From contig CALABV010000119.1 in assembly GCA_937886325.1 (NCBI GenBank), forward strand, positions 27,808-91,807: 64,000 bases of DNA. Reading direction: 5' to 3'. The number at the start of each line of letters is the position of its first letter. Position 1 is the first letter of the stretch. Below the pieces are notes generated by a model. It did not search any database. It was not told where the DNA came from and saw nothing but the letters and a program-made list of their open reading frames with translations. The DNA is from an uncultured Geobacter sp. GTDB taxonomy: Bacteria; Desulfobacterota; Desulfuromonadia; Geobacterales; Geobacteraceae. Positions 42,912 through 51,476 of this stretch are shown here, piece by piece. Made by a program: the position numbers and the translations under genes.

Positions 42912-42941
42912 ATAATAAAAAAAACAGGCGGCCGCTGTCAA
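42912..42941 (-). promoter_or_regulatory. leuA promoter inside the 3' end of pssA
   Basis: Minus strand TTGACA (42936-42941, perfect -35), 18-bp spacer and TATTAT (42912-42917). The -35 overlaps the pssA stop. Transcription should begin about 42905, just before the T-box. Confidence 0.8.
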
Positions 42942-43729
42942 GCTTCATTCTGGGAATCGGCTTTTTTTTCATCCTTGTGCAGTGCCTTTTCCAGCCTCCT
43001 TCTCCTCGGATAGGTCATGATAAAGCCGATGGGGCCGGAAAAGATATAGCAGATAAAGAGCACGAAAAGCATCACGACCGGTTCAGCCGCGACAATGATA
43101 AGAAGCAGGATGGCCAGAACGAGAAACGCGAACGGCTGGCGCTTGATCAATCCCGGGTCCTTGAAGGAGTAGTAGCGGAAGTTGGAGACCATGAGAAAGG
43201 CCAGGAGATAGATCAGGAGCAGGATGGCGAGCTTCTTGAACGAGCCGGGCCAGCCGAAATGATGGAACAGCAGAACCGTGGCGGACACCATGCTCGCGGC
43301 TGCCGGGATGGGAAGGCCCACGAAACGCTTGCTCTCCACGGTATTGACCTGGACATTGAATCGTGCCAGACGCAGTGCGCCGCACACGACGAAAAGGAAG
43401 GCCGCCAGCCAACCGAGCCTGCCGAAGGGTTTCAGCGCCCAGGAATACATGAGGATTCCGGGGGCGACCCCGAAGGCGACGAGGTCGGCAAGAGAATCAT
43501 ACTCGACCCCGAACTTGGACGTAGTGCCGGTAAGTCGCGCTACCTTGCCGTCCAGTCCGTCGAAAATGGATGAAATCAGGATCCACAGGGCGGCTGTATC
43601 GAAATTGCCGTTCATGGTGGCGACGATCCCGTAGAATCCGGCGAAGAGGCTGCCTGTCGTGAACAGGTTGGGAAGGATGTATATCCCCTTCCGCATCCCT
43701 TCGGTCATGTCGATCTTTTCCCCATTCAT
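42938..43729 (-). CDS. pssA: CDP-diacylglycerol-serine O-phosphatidyltransferase
   Basis: 263 residues. A CDP-alcohol phosphotransferase with the motif DGLDGKVARLTGTTSKFG followed by EYDSLAD (DG-x2-AR-x8-G-x3-D-x3-D) in the first third, and about six transmembrane helices. It makes phosphatidylserine from CDP-diacylglycerol. Its start overlaps the psd stop by 4 bp, so the two enzymes of phosphatidylethanolamine synthesis are coupled. The C-terminal 25 residues are charged. Confidence 0.94.
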   Translation of the reverse strand: MNGEKIDMTEGMRKGIYILPNLFTTGSLFAGFYGIVATMNGNFDTAALWILISSIFDGLDGKVARLTGTTSKFGVEYDSLADLVAFGVAPGILMYSWALKPFGRLGWLAAFLFVVCGALRLARFNVQVNTVESKRFVGLPIPAAASMVSATVLLFHHFGWPGSFKKLAILLLIYLLAFLMVSNFRYYSFKDPGLIKRQPFAFLVLAILLLIIVAAEPVVMLFVLFICYIFSGPIGFIMTYPRRRRLEKALHKDEKKADSQNEA

Positions 43730-44367
43730 GGCAGTCGCCCCAGTATGGTTTCACCGGCGACGGTTTTCTCGCCGGCCGTGACCCGAATCTCGGCGCCTGT
43801 CGGAAGATAGACGTCGACACGGGAGCCGAACCGTATCAGCCCGAATCGCTGACCGCGCCGAAGCACGTCGCCCTTTTTCGGGTAGGAGACGATGCGCCGC
43901 GCAATAAGGCCCGCAACCTGGACAATAACTATCTTTTCACCCCGTTCCGTCTCCAGGATGATGCCGCTCTGTTCATTTTCGAAGGTCGCTTTTTCATCCC
44001 GCGCATCGTGGAACTTTCCCTTGACATAGAAGGTGTCGATGACCGTCCCCGTACAGGGAACGCGGTTCACATGGACATTGAAGACCGACATGAAGATGCT
44101 TATCTTCATCATCTCGGCGTCCAGATGGTTTTCCCGGGCGTTCCCCAGGAAGGTGATGACGCCGTCGGCCGGAGCAAGAAAGGCATTTTCGTCAGCAGGA
44201 GGGGTCCGTTGCGGGTTGCGAAAAAAATAGGCGATGTAGAGCGTCACCGTCAAGGCAAGCAGCGCGGGTATCTTCCAGGAGAGAAGCACCAGCGCCAGCG
44301 TGGCTGCCCCCGCCATGGCGATGAAGGCATAGCCTTCGGCTGCTATCGGCGTATTCTGATTACGCAT
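43726..44367 (-). CDS. psd: Phosphatidylserine decarboxylase (short form)
   Basis: 213 residues from ATG 44367 (AGGAAAG upstream); upstream in-frame sequence is not conserved-looking. Two N-terminal transmembrane segments are followed by the decarboxylase domain with FMSVFNVHVNRVPCTG, the FGSRVDVYLP motif near the C-terminus, in which Ser after Gly forms the pyruvoyl group by self-cleavage. It uses phosphatidylserine from the adjoining pssA. This is the short form found in many anaerobes. A hairpin lies between ilvC and this gene. Confidence 0.93.
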   Translation of the reverse strand: MRNQNTPIAAEGYAFIAMAGAATLALVLLSWKIPALLALTVTLYIAYFFRNPQRTPPADENAFLAPADGVITFLGNARENHLDAEMMKISIFMSVFNVHVNRVPCTGTVIDTFYVKGKFHDARDEKATFENEQSGIILETERGEKIVIVQVAGLIARRIVSYPKKGDVLRRGQRFGLIRFGSRVDVYLPTGAEIRVTAGEKTVAGETILGRLP

Positions 44368-44404
44368 GTCTTTCCTACCTCGCTCATGCCGGCGCCTGAT
44401 AGAG

Positions 44405-44453
44405 AAAGGCCGGATTCCGGGGCCTGGACGCGCCATGACCCCGAACCCGGCCT
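44405..44453 (-). terminator. Weak hairpin terminator or attenuator between ilvC and psd
   Basis: GGCCGGGTTCGGGG pairs with CCCCGGAATCCGGCC with one or two mismatches and is followed on the minus strand by TTTCTCT, a poor T-run. It may partly separate the amino acid and phospholipid genes. Confidence 0.55.
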
Positions 44454-44473
44454 CGCCAGCATTCGTCGTACCT

Positions 44474-45490
44474 TTAGTTTTTGGTCTTGTCGACGATCTT
44501 CGATGCGCCAATCCAGGACATCATGGAACGAAGCCGCGCCCCAACCTCTTCAATGGGGTGCTCGGCCGCATGGCGGCGCAGGGCGCTGAAGACCGGCTTG
44601 TTGGTCTTGTTTTCCAGCATCCATTCCTTGGCAAATTCACCGGTCTGGATCTCGGCCAGGATCTGCCGCATCTCATCCTTTGTTTCCTCGGTGATGACGC
44701 GCGGCCCGCGGGTCAGGTCGCCGTATTCCGCGGTATTGGAGATGGAGTAGCGCATATTGGCGATGCCGCCTTCGTAGATAAGGTCCACGATAAGCTTCAG
44801 TTCGTGGAGGCACTCGAAATAGGCCATCTCCGGAGCGTAGCCCGCTTCGACGAGGGTTTCGTACCCGGCCTGGATCAGGGCGCTCACGCCGCCGCAGAGA
44901 ACCGCCTGCTCACCGAACAGGTCCGTCTCGGTCTCTTCACGGAAGGACGTCTCGATGATGCCGGCCCTGCCGCCGCCGTTGGCCGATGCATACGCAAGGG
45001 CGACATCGCGGGAGTTGCCGGCGGGGTCATGATGAACGGCGATGAGGCTCGGCACCCCGCCGCCCTTCAGGTACTCGTGCCGTACCAGATGACCGGGGCC
45101 TTTGGGCGCGATCATGATGACATTGATGTCATGACGCGGTACTATCTGGCCGAAATGGATGTTGAAGCCGTGGCTGAACGCCAGATAGGCGCCCTTTTTC
45201 ACATGGGGACCGATCTCTTCCCGATAGACGTCACCCTGGATTTCGTCGGGAAGCAGGATCATGACAACATCGGCTATTTTCACCGCTTCCGGGGTGGGAA
45301 GCACCGTGAGACCGGCGTTCTCCGCCTTCTTAACGGATGCGGAATCCGCCCGCAGGCCGACCACCACATCGATACCCGAGTCCTTCAGATTATTGGCGTG
45401 GGCGTGTCCCTGGGAACCGTATCCGATTATCGCCACCTTCTTACCCTTGAGCACGCCAAGGTTACAGTCTTTGTCGTAATAAATCCTCAT
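44474..45490 (-). CDS. ilvC: Ketol-acid reductoisomerase
   Basis: 338 residues, class I length. The Rossmann motif GYGSQGHAHANNL, the acidic metal-binding residues in GEQAVLCGG and the C-terminal knotted domain with YFECLHELKLIVDLIYEGG and SNTAEYGD are present. It converts acetolactate or acetohydroxybutyrate to dihydroxy acids with NADPH and Mg2+. It follows ilvN by 62 bp with a short tandem repeat in the gap. Confidence 0.97.
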   Translation of the reverse strand: MRIYYDKDCNLGVLKGKKVAIIGYGSQGHAHANNLKDSGIDVVVGLRADSASVKKAENAGLTVLPTPEAVKIADVVMILLPDEIQGDVYREEIGPHVKKGAYLAFSHGFNIHFGQIVPRHDINVIMIAPKGPGHLVRHEYLKGGGVPSLIAVHHDPAGNSRDVALAYASANGGGRAGIIETSFREETETDLFGEQAVLCGGVSALIQAGYETLVEAGYAPEMAYFECLHELKLIVDLIYEGGIANMRYSISNTAEYGDLTRGPRVITEETKDEMRQILAEIQTGEFAKEWMLENKTNKPVFSALRRHAAEHPIEEVGARLRSMMSWIGASKIVDKTKN

Positions 45491-45523
45491 TGTTTCCTCC
45501 TGAAGTATTGTGCAACTGCAGTC

Positions 45524-45547
45524 GCTAGCCGCTAGCCGCTAGCCGCT
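45524..45547. repeat. Heptamer tandem repeat in the ilvN-ilvC gap
   Basis: GCTAGCC repeated three times plus GCT, 24 bp in all. It contains palindromic GCTAGC cores. Confidence 0.9.
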
Positions 45548-45552
45548 GGTTC

Positions 45553-46044
45553 TTATCCCTTCCATCCTTTGGCGCCCCTGCCGATGGCGACGGGCCCGGT
45601 TCGCACCAGTTCCTTGAGACCGAGGGGTCGCAGGAGTTCCAGGATTGCGTCTACCTTGGACGGAGAACCGGTGACCTCGATGGTATAACTCTTCGGCGTA
45701 ACATCAATCACCTTGGCCCGAAAGATATCGGCAATCCGCAGCACCTCCGCCCTGTTATCATCCTCTGCCGTCACCTTGACCAGGGCCATCTCCCTCTCAA
45801 CGGCGCTCCCGTCAGTGAAGTCGATGACCTTGATGACGTCGATGAGTTTGTTCAGGTGCTTGGTAATCTGCTCAAGAATCTGTTCATCCCCCCGGGTGAC
45901 GATGGTCATGCGGGAAATGGAGTCCTCGTTCGTTGGCGCAACAGACAGGGAGTCGATGTTGAAGCCTCGGCCGGAGAAGAGCCCGGCAACCCGTGACAGG
46001 ACCCCGAATTCGTTTTCCACAAGTACCGTTATCGTATGTCTCAT
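45553..46044 (-). CDS. ilvN: Acetolactate synthase small (regulatory) subunit
   Basis: 163 residues. An N-terminal ACT domain (ITVLVENEFGVLSRVAGLFSGRGFNIDSLSV) that binds valine for feedback inhibition, and a second ACT-like C-terminal domain (ALVKVTAEDDNRAEVLRIADIFRAKVIDV, LLRPLGLKELVRTG). It pairs with ilvB directly upstream and should control flux into the branched-chain pathway. Confidence 0.96.
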   Translation of the reverse strand: MRHTITVLVENEFGVLSRVAGLFSGRGFNIDSLSVAPTNEDSISRMTIVTRGDEQILEQITKHLNKLIDVIKVIDFTDGSAVEREMALVKVTAEDDNRAEVLRIADIFRAKVIDVTPKSYTIEVTGSPSKVDAILELLRPLGLKELVRTGPVAIGRGAKGWKG

Positions 46045-46105
46045 GTGGCATTCTCCTCAGTGAACTGGTGAAAGAGATTTCGTACCCCGCGCGCATTTCT
46101 CCTGC

Positions 46106-47806
46106 TCAGGAAGCGAGGACCATCTCGTTCAGCGAGGCTCCGGCCGGAACCATCGGCAGGACCTTCTCCTCTCGATCAATCTTGAACTCCATGATGACCG
46201 GCCCCGGTGTCGAGAAGCCTTTCCTGATGGTCTCCTCCACCTCGTCCGGCTTGGCTGCAGTGAATCCCGTAGCCCCGAAAGCCTCCGCAAGTTTCACGAA
46301 ATCAATAGGGAGATCAAGGACGGTCTGCGAGTACCGTTTGCTGAAGAACAACTCCTGCCATTGCCGCACCATGCCGAGGTAATTGTTGTTCAGAACGCAG
46401 ACCTTCACCGGCAGGCGGTTCTGCACCAGTGTCGCTATCTCCTGCAGGTTCATCTGGAAACCGCCATCCCCGCAGACGGCAATCACCTGCCGCTCCGGAA
46501 ACGCAGCCTGGGCGCCCATGGCCGCGGGAAGGCCGTATCCCATGGTGCCGAGACCTCCGGAACTGAGGAGGGTCCGAGGGCTGGTAAAGGTGAAGAACTG
46601 CGCGGTCCACATCTGGTGCTGCCCAACGTCGGTGGCGATAATCGCGTCAGGCGCGGAGAGTTCCCGCAGCTTTCGGATGACGAACTGCGGCTTGATGACC
46701 TGGGCCGACTCCTTGAAGCCCATGGGCTGTTTGGCCTTCCAGCCTTCGATCTGCGCCAGCCAAGGCTTGATGGATTTTCTGAAGCTCTCTACCGCATCAC
46801 GGCGCTCCTCAAGGAACGCATTTAGTTTTGTCAGCACATCCTGGACTGCGCCGACGATGGGAAGATCGACGCGCACATTCTTCCTGATGGAGGTGGGATC
46901 CACATCCATGTGAATGATCTTCGCGTGCGGTGCGAATGCGGGAATCTTGCCGGTAACGCGATCGTCGAAACGGGCGCCCACGGCCACCAGGAGATCGCAC
47001 TCCGTCACCGCCATGTTGGCGTAGAAGGTGCCGTGCATGCCGAGGAGGCCCAGTGACAGAGGGCTGTCCTCCGGAAAGGAACCGAGACCCATGAGGGTTG
47101 TCGTAACCGGCGCGTGCAACGTCTCCGCCAGTTTCCGCAACTCTGCCGCGGCATTGCCGAGGACCACTCCTCCCCCCACGTAGATAACGGGCTTCCTGGC
47201 GGAAAGGAGCATGGACGCCGCTTTCTCAACCTGCTTCGGGTGACCCTCGATGGTGGGCTTATATCCCTTTATCTCAACCTTGTCCGGATACTTGAATTCG
47301 GTGACGGCAACCTGGACATCCTTCGGCAGGTCGATGAGAACCGGGCCGGGCCGGCCGGTGCGCGCGATGTAAAACGCCTTTTTCACGATTCCGGCAAGTT
47401 CCTTGACATTCTTCACCAGGAAGTTGTGCTTCGTGCAGGGACGCGTTATACCGATGATATCCACTTCCTGGAAGGCGTCATTGCCGATGAGGGCCGTGGG
47501 CACCTGACCGGTGATGACAACCAGGGGGATCGAGTCCATGTACGCGGTTGCGATGCCGGTGACCGTGTTGGTGGCTCCCGGTCCCGACGTGGCAATTGCT
47601 ACGCCCACCTTGCCGCTGGCCCGCGCATAGCCGTCGGCGGCGTGAACGCCCGCCTGCTCGTGGCGGGGCAGAATATTTCTGATTTCCGGAAAGGAGTAGA
47701 GCTCATCGAAGATGTTGATTACCGTTCCACCGGGATACCCGAAAACCGTATCAACACCCTCCATTTTGAGACATTCCAGCAGGATTCTCGCGCCTGCGAG
47801 CTTCAT
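46106..47806 (-). CDS. ilvB: Acetolactate synthase large (catalytic) subunit
   Basis: 566 residues from ATG 47806 with GGAGG 7 bp upstream; a longer start to 47932 is not needed. Thiamine diphosphate enzyme: catalytic Glu in LPRHEQAGVHAADGYAR, FAD domain (about 190-340: VIYVGGGVV, GLLGMHGTFYAN) and the ThDP motif GDGGFQMNLQEI...NNN in the C-terminal domain. It condenses two pyruvates, or pyruvate and 2-oxobutyrate. Followed directly by ilvN. Confidence 0.96.
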   Translation of the reverse strand: MKLAGARILLECLKMEGVDTVFGYPGGTVINIFDELYSFPEIRNILPRHEQAGVHAADGYARASGKVGVAIATSGPGATNTVTGIATAYMDSIPLVVITGQVPTALIGNDAFQEVDIIGITRPCTKHNFLVKNVKELAGIVKKAFYIARTGRPGPVLIDLPKDVQVAVTEFKYPDKVEIKGYKPTIEGHPKQVEKAASMLLSARKPVIYVGGGVVLGNAAAELRKLAETLHAPVTTTLMGLGSFPEDSPLSLGLLGMHGTFYANMAVTECDLLVAVGARFDDRVTGKIPAFAPHAKIIHMDVDPTSIRKNVRVDLPIVGAVQDVLTKLNAFLEERRDAVESFRKSIKPWLAQIEGWKAKQPMGFKESAQVIKPQFVIRKLRELSAPDAIIATDVGQHQMWTAQFFTFTSPRTLLSSGGLGTMGYGLPAAMGAQAAFPERQVIAVCGDGGFQMNLQEIATLVQNRLPVKVCVLNNNYLGMVRQWQELFFSKRYSQTVLDLPIDFVKLAEAFGATGFTAAKPDEVEETIRKGFSTPGPVIMEFKIDREEKVLPMVPAGASLNEMVLAS

Positions 47807-47865
47807 AAGCAAACCTCCCGCACTTTGTACCGATTGATCGCCGCAGCAGATCTGTTGCCGGCGTG

Positions 47866-49527
47866 TCAGTCCGCTGTCGTGATTGCCCCGGTGTAGGCCG
47901 AGGTTACCACCTTGGCGTAGCGCGACAGCCATCCCTTCTTGATCTTCGGTTCAGGCGGCCTCCACCCTTCGCGCCGTTCGGCGAGAGTCTCCTTGTCCAC
48001 GAGCAACTCCAGCCTGCGGTTCGGGATGTCCAGCAGAATCTCGTCGCCTTCCTCTACAAGGGCGATGGGGCCGCCCTCCGCGGCTTCGGGAGAGATATGG
48101 CCGATACAGGGACCGCGGGTCCCGCCGGAAAAACGTCCATCGGTAATGAGCGCGACGGAATCCCCGAGACCGAGACCCATGATGGCGGCGGTCGGCGCCA
48201 GCATCTCCCGCATCCCCGGACCTCCCTTCGGCCCCTCATAGCGGATGACCACCACGTTCCCGGAGGTAATCCTGCCCTGCATCAGGGCCGCCATGGCCTC
48301 TTCCTCGGAATCGAAACAGCGGGCCGTGCCGGTAAAATGCATCATCGGCTCGGACACCCCGGACTGCTTGACAACGGCGCCCTTGGGCGCGAGGTTTCCG
48401 AAAAGGACGGCAATTCCCCCTTCTTTCTTTACAGGAGAATCCACCGGACGGATAACCTTTTCATCGATCCGGTCGATGCTGGAAACCAGTTGCCGCGTGG
48501 AGAGTCCCATGACGGTCGGACAGTCCTTTACGCGGTCTCCCAGCTGTTTCAATACGCCGAGGACACCGCCCGCCACATCGAGGTCCTCCATGAAGTGCTC
48601 GCCGGCCGGGTTCATGGAGGCAAGCTGCGGGGTCTGCCGCGCAAGGATGTCGAAGGTTTCAAGGGGGAGGTCAACTCCAGCCTCGTGGGCGATTGCAAGC
48701 AGGTGCAGGACCGTGTTCGAAGATCCCCCGAGAGCCAGGTCGACACGGATGGCGTTTTCAAACGCGTCACGCGTCAGGATTTGGCGGGGTGTGACATTGT
48801 TTTTCACCAACTCTACGATCTTCTCCCCCGAGGCAAAGGCAATCCTCCGTTTCAGGGCGGAGACCGCCAATGCCGTTCCGCACCGGGGAAGACTCATTCC
48901 CAGGGTCTCTGTCAGAATTGCCATGGTGTTGGCGGTAAAAAGGCCCTGGCAGGAGCCCATTCCCGGACAGGCGTTGTCTTCGCAGACCTGCAGTTCCTTG
49001 CCGTCAATGACGCCGGCCTTATACCGGGCCATGGCCTCGAAGGTATCGGTAACGAAGGAATAGCGCCGCGCATCGGGTCCGCGGCCCGACAGCATGGGTC
49101 CCGCGGTCACCACGATGGACGGTATGTCGAGACGCGCCGCGGCCATCAGCATGCCGGGTGTGATTTTGTCGCAGTTGGTCAGGAGCACCAGACCGTCCAG
49201 CCGGTGGGCTTCAGCGATGGACTCCACCATGTCCGCTATCAGTTCACGGGTGGCCAGAGAATAGTGCATCCCCTTGTGTCCCATGGCGATTCCGTCGCAC
49301 ACGCCGGGTATCCCGAAGAAAAAGGCATACCCTCCACCCGTGTGGATCCCCTTTTCAATATACCGCTCCAGATCACGCATCCCCACATGGCCCGGAATCA
49401 GGTCGGTAAAGCTGGTCGCGACGCCGATAAAAGGCTTGTCCATTTCCGTCTGGGGGACACCGGCCCCTTTCAGGAGAGCCCGATGGGGTGTTCTTTCAAG
49501 TCCCTGGGTAATCATGTCGCTGCGCAT
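47866..49527 (-). CDS. ilvD: Dihydroxy-acid dehydratase
   Basis: 553 residues. Iron-sulfur enzyme with conserved cysteines in LTNCDKITPG (about residue 122) and EDNACPGMGSCQG (about 190-202), and C-terminal barrel motifs (DGRFSGGTRGPCIGHISPE). It makes the 2-oxo acids of valine and isoleucine. GAGAGGA precedes ATG. It lies 59 bp upstream of ilvB on the same strand. A TTGACA hexamer at 49595-49600 on the minus strand could be part of its promoter, but a -10 is not clear. Confidence 0.96.
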   Translation of the reverse strand: MRSDMITQGLERTPHRALLKGAGVPQTEMDKPFIGVATSFTDLIPGHVGMRDLERYIEKGIHTGGGYAFFFGIPGVCDGIAMGHKGMHYSLATRELIADMVESIAEAHRLDGLVLLTNCDKITPGMLMAAARLDIPSIVVTAGPMLSGRGPDARRYSFVTDTFEAMARYKAGVIDGKELQVCEDNACPGMGSCQGLFTANTMAILTETLGMSLPRCGTALAVSALKRRIAFASGEKIVELVKNNVTPRQILTRDAFENAIRVDLALGGSSNTVLHLLAIAHEAGVDLPLETFDILARQTPQLASMNPAGEHFMEDLDVAGGVLGVLKQLGDRVKDCPTVMGLSTRQLVSSIDRIDEKVIRPVDSPVKKEGGIAVLFGNLAPKGAVVKQSGVSEPMMHFTGTARCFDSEEEAMAALMQGRITSGNVVVIRYEGPKGGPGMREMLAPTAAIMGLGLGDSVALITDGRFSGGTRGPCIGHISPEAAEGGPIALVEEGDEILLDIPNRRLELLVDKETLAERREGWRPPEPKIKKGWLSRYAKVVTSAYTGAITTAD

Positions 49528-49701
49528 ATCCGTCCTCTCCGTACATCCCTGAATCGAAAAAATAAGGATTCACCTTAATACATTCATACCCTACTGTCAA
49601 TACGAACGGCTTTGGATGAACCCGCCCGGCACGGCACTTTCAGCGCTACAGGACGGCTTCCGGGGAACCGGGCCGCGCTGAGAAGCCGACCGTACCTTCC
49701 C

Positions 49702-50397
49702 CTAGGCCCCCGCTTCCCTCTTCATACGAGCTATTTCGGCCTCCGACGGCCTGATATAGACGGGAACCAGTTTTCCTGACGGGATCGTTTCTCCCCGGGA
49801 AATGCAAGCGGCTGCAAGCAGCGCCCCTGCTGAAGCCCGCGGCGCATGGCACCCGGAAGGAGCAAAATGCGCCAGTTCACCAAGCCTGGCGGTTATTGTG
49901 TCGCAATAGCGAAGCGCCCCGCTGCCGACAAAGAGAGTTGGCTCCCGGATGCGATCGAGAAAGTCGTTCGGCGACACGACGCAATCACCGAGAATCGTCT
50001 CCGGCAGCTCCCCGCACCGGTAGAGTGCGGTGTACACCTCGTTTTTTCTTGCATCCAGCATGGGACAGACGGGAAATGCCGCGAAGGGAAGATTCATGGC
50101 GAGCATGGCCAGCGAGGAAAAACCGACAACCGGGGCGCCCGTGGCAAGCGCCAGGCCCTTGACGGTAGCGATGCCGACACGAAGGCCGGTGAAGGAGCCG
50201 GGTCCCAGGGTGACCCCGAAGGCGTCGATGGCGGCAAGGTCTACGCCGGCGCTCTCCAGCACCAGATCCAGGGAGCGAAGCAGGGCGGTGGAATGGGTCG
50301 ATTCGGGGTTGACCAGCCATTCGGCGCTCAACCGGCCGTTCTCCGTAAGCGCCACGCTGCAGGAATTGGTTGATGTATCGATGACCAGGAGCTTCAC
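49702..50397 (-). CDS. tsaB: tRNA threonylcarbamoyladenosine biosynthesis protein TsaB
   Basis: 231 residues from GTG 50397, two bases after the rseP stop with a GGGG ribosome site. It has the ASKHA-fold start KLLVIDTSTNSCSVAL, the Gly-rich GVTLGPGSFTGLRVGIATVKGL and the C-terminal extension of TsaB. It acts with TsaD and TsaE in making t6A on tRNAs that read ANN codons. Last gene of the rpsB-to-tsaB run. A longer in-frame start within rseP is rejected. Confidence 0.93.
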   Translation of the reverse strand: MKLLVIDTSTNSCSVALTENGRLSAEWLVNPESTHSTALLRSLDLVLESAGVDLAAIDAFGVTLGPGSFTGLRVGIATVKGLALATGAPVVGFSSLAMLAMNLPFAAFPVCPMLDARKNEVYTALYRCGELPETILGDCVVSPNDFLDRIREPTLFVGSGALRYCDTITARLGELAHFAPSGCHAPRASAGALLAAACISRGETIPSGKLVPVYIRPSEAEIARMKREAGA

Positions 50398-50398
50398 G

Positions 50399-51466
50399 TC
50401 ACCCCTGCCCGACCAGATACCTGACGATATCATTATAGAAAGCAAGCGCCATGAGTCCGATCAGCAGAACCAGCCCGACCTGCTGGGCGACCTCCCGTAT
50501 CTTCATGTGAAGCGGCTTCCGGAAGATCATCTCCCAGAAGTAGAATACCAGGTGTCCGCCGTCGAGAATCGGGATTGGGAGAAGGTTAAGGAGGCCGAGG
50601 TTGATGCTCAGAAGGGCCATGAAGGCGAGTAAGCTCACGATGCCCGTTTTTGCCTGCTCCCCGGCCATCTTGGCAATCATGATGGGCCCGCCGATGTTGT
50701 CCGCGGAAATGCTCCCTCCGATCATCTTGGCCACGGCGAGAACAGTCATCCTGGTAACCGTCCAGGTCTGCTCTCCCCCCTTGATCACCGACTCCAGAGG
50801 GCCGAACTGCTCCGTAACGTAGTCATCGGATACCATGACTCCTATCACCGGCGAGGTGATGGTATCGCCGAGGAGATCCTTGGCTGTCCGCATCTCGGGG
50901 GTCACCCGTACGGAAAACGGTTTTCCGTTCCGCTCCACAACCAGATCCAGGGGCCTCCCGCCGCTGGCCGCGATCCGATCCGCCATATCGTTCCAGCGTG
51001 AAACCGGTGCGCCGTTGACGGAGGTAATCCGGTCTCCTTTCACGATTCCCGCACGGGCCGCCGGCTTGTCTTTCATCACGTCGCCTATCTTCGAAGTTGC
51101 CGAAGGGATCCCGATCATGCAGATGACGGTGAACGCCAGATAGGCGAAGAGGAGGTTGAAAACCGGGCCGGCCGCGACAATGATCACCCGTTGCAGCGGC
51201 GGCTTTGCCATGAAAGAGCGATCGACATCCTCGGGCGGAAGATCTTCTTCACCGTTCTCGCCGACCATTTTCACATACCCCCCGAGCGGGAATGCGGAAA
51301 TGCGGTATTCCGTCTCGCCGATCTGCCTGCCGACAATACGTGGACCGAAACCGAGAGAAAATTTCTCGACCCCCACGCGGAAGAGTTTGGCAAAGAGAAA
51401 ATGGCCGAACTCATGGACGAAGATCAGGACTCCGAGTACTACGATAAAAGACAGAATGCTTGTCAT
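50399..51466 (-). CDS. rseP: Site-2 intramembrane metalloprotease RseP
   Basis: 355 residues. The zinc site HEFGH is in the first membrane segment (residues 18-22), a PDZ domain spans about 115-200 (PAARAGIVKGDRITSVNGAPV), and the second metal motif NLLPIPILDGGH is near residue 296. It cleaves membrane-bound anti-sigma factors or signal peptides. GGGAGAA precedes ATG, 10 bp after dxr. One PDZ is seen, where E. coli RseP has two. Confidence 0.95.
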   Translation of the reverse strand: MTSILSFIVVLGVLIFVHEFGHFLFAKLFRVGVEKFSLGFGPRIVGRQIGETEYRISAFPLGGYVKMVGENGEEDLPPEDVDRSFMAKPPLQRVIIVAAGPVFNLLFAYLAFTVICMIGIPSATSKIGDVMKDKPAARAGIVKGDRITSVNGAPVSRWNDMADRIAASGGRPLDLVVERNGKPFSVRVTPEMRTAKDLLGDTITSPVIGVMVSDDYVTEQFGPLESVIKGGEQTWTVTRMTVLAVAKMIGGSISADNIGGPIMIAKMAGEQAKTGIVSLLAFMALLSINLGLLNLLPIPILDGGHLVFYFWEMIFRKPLHMKIREVAQQVGLVLLIGLMALAFYNDIVRYLVGQG

Positions 51467-51476
51467 GGAATTCTCC

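Noticed and set aside
41076..43013. 645-codon open frame on the plus strand opposite leuA
   Set aside because: Antisense to leuA and its T-box leader; no family motif.
47863..49578. 571-codon open frame on the plus strand opposite ilvD
   Set aside because: Antisense to ilvD with no motif.
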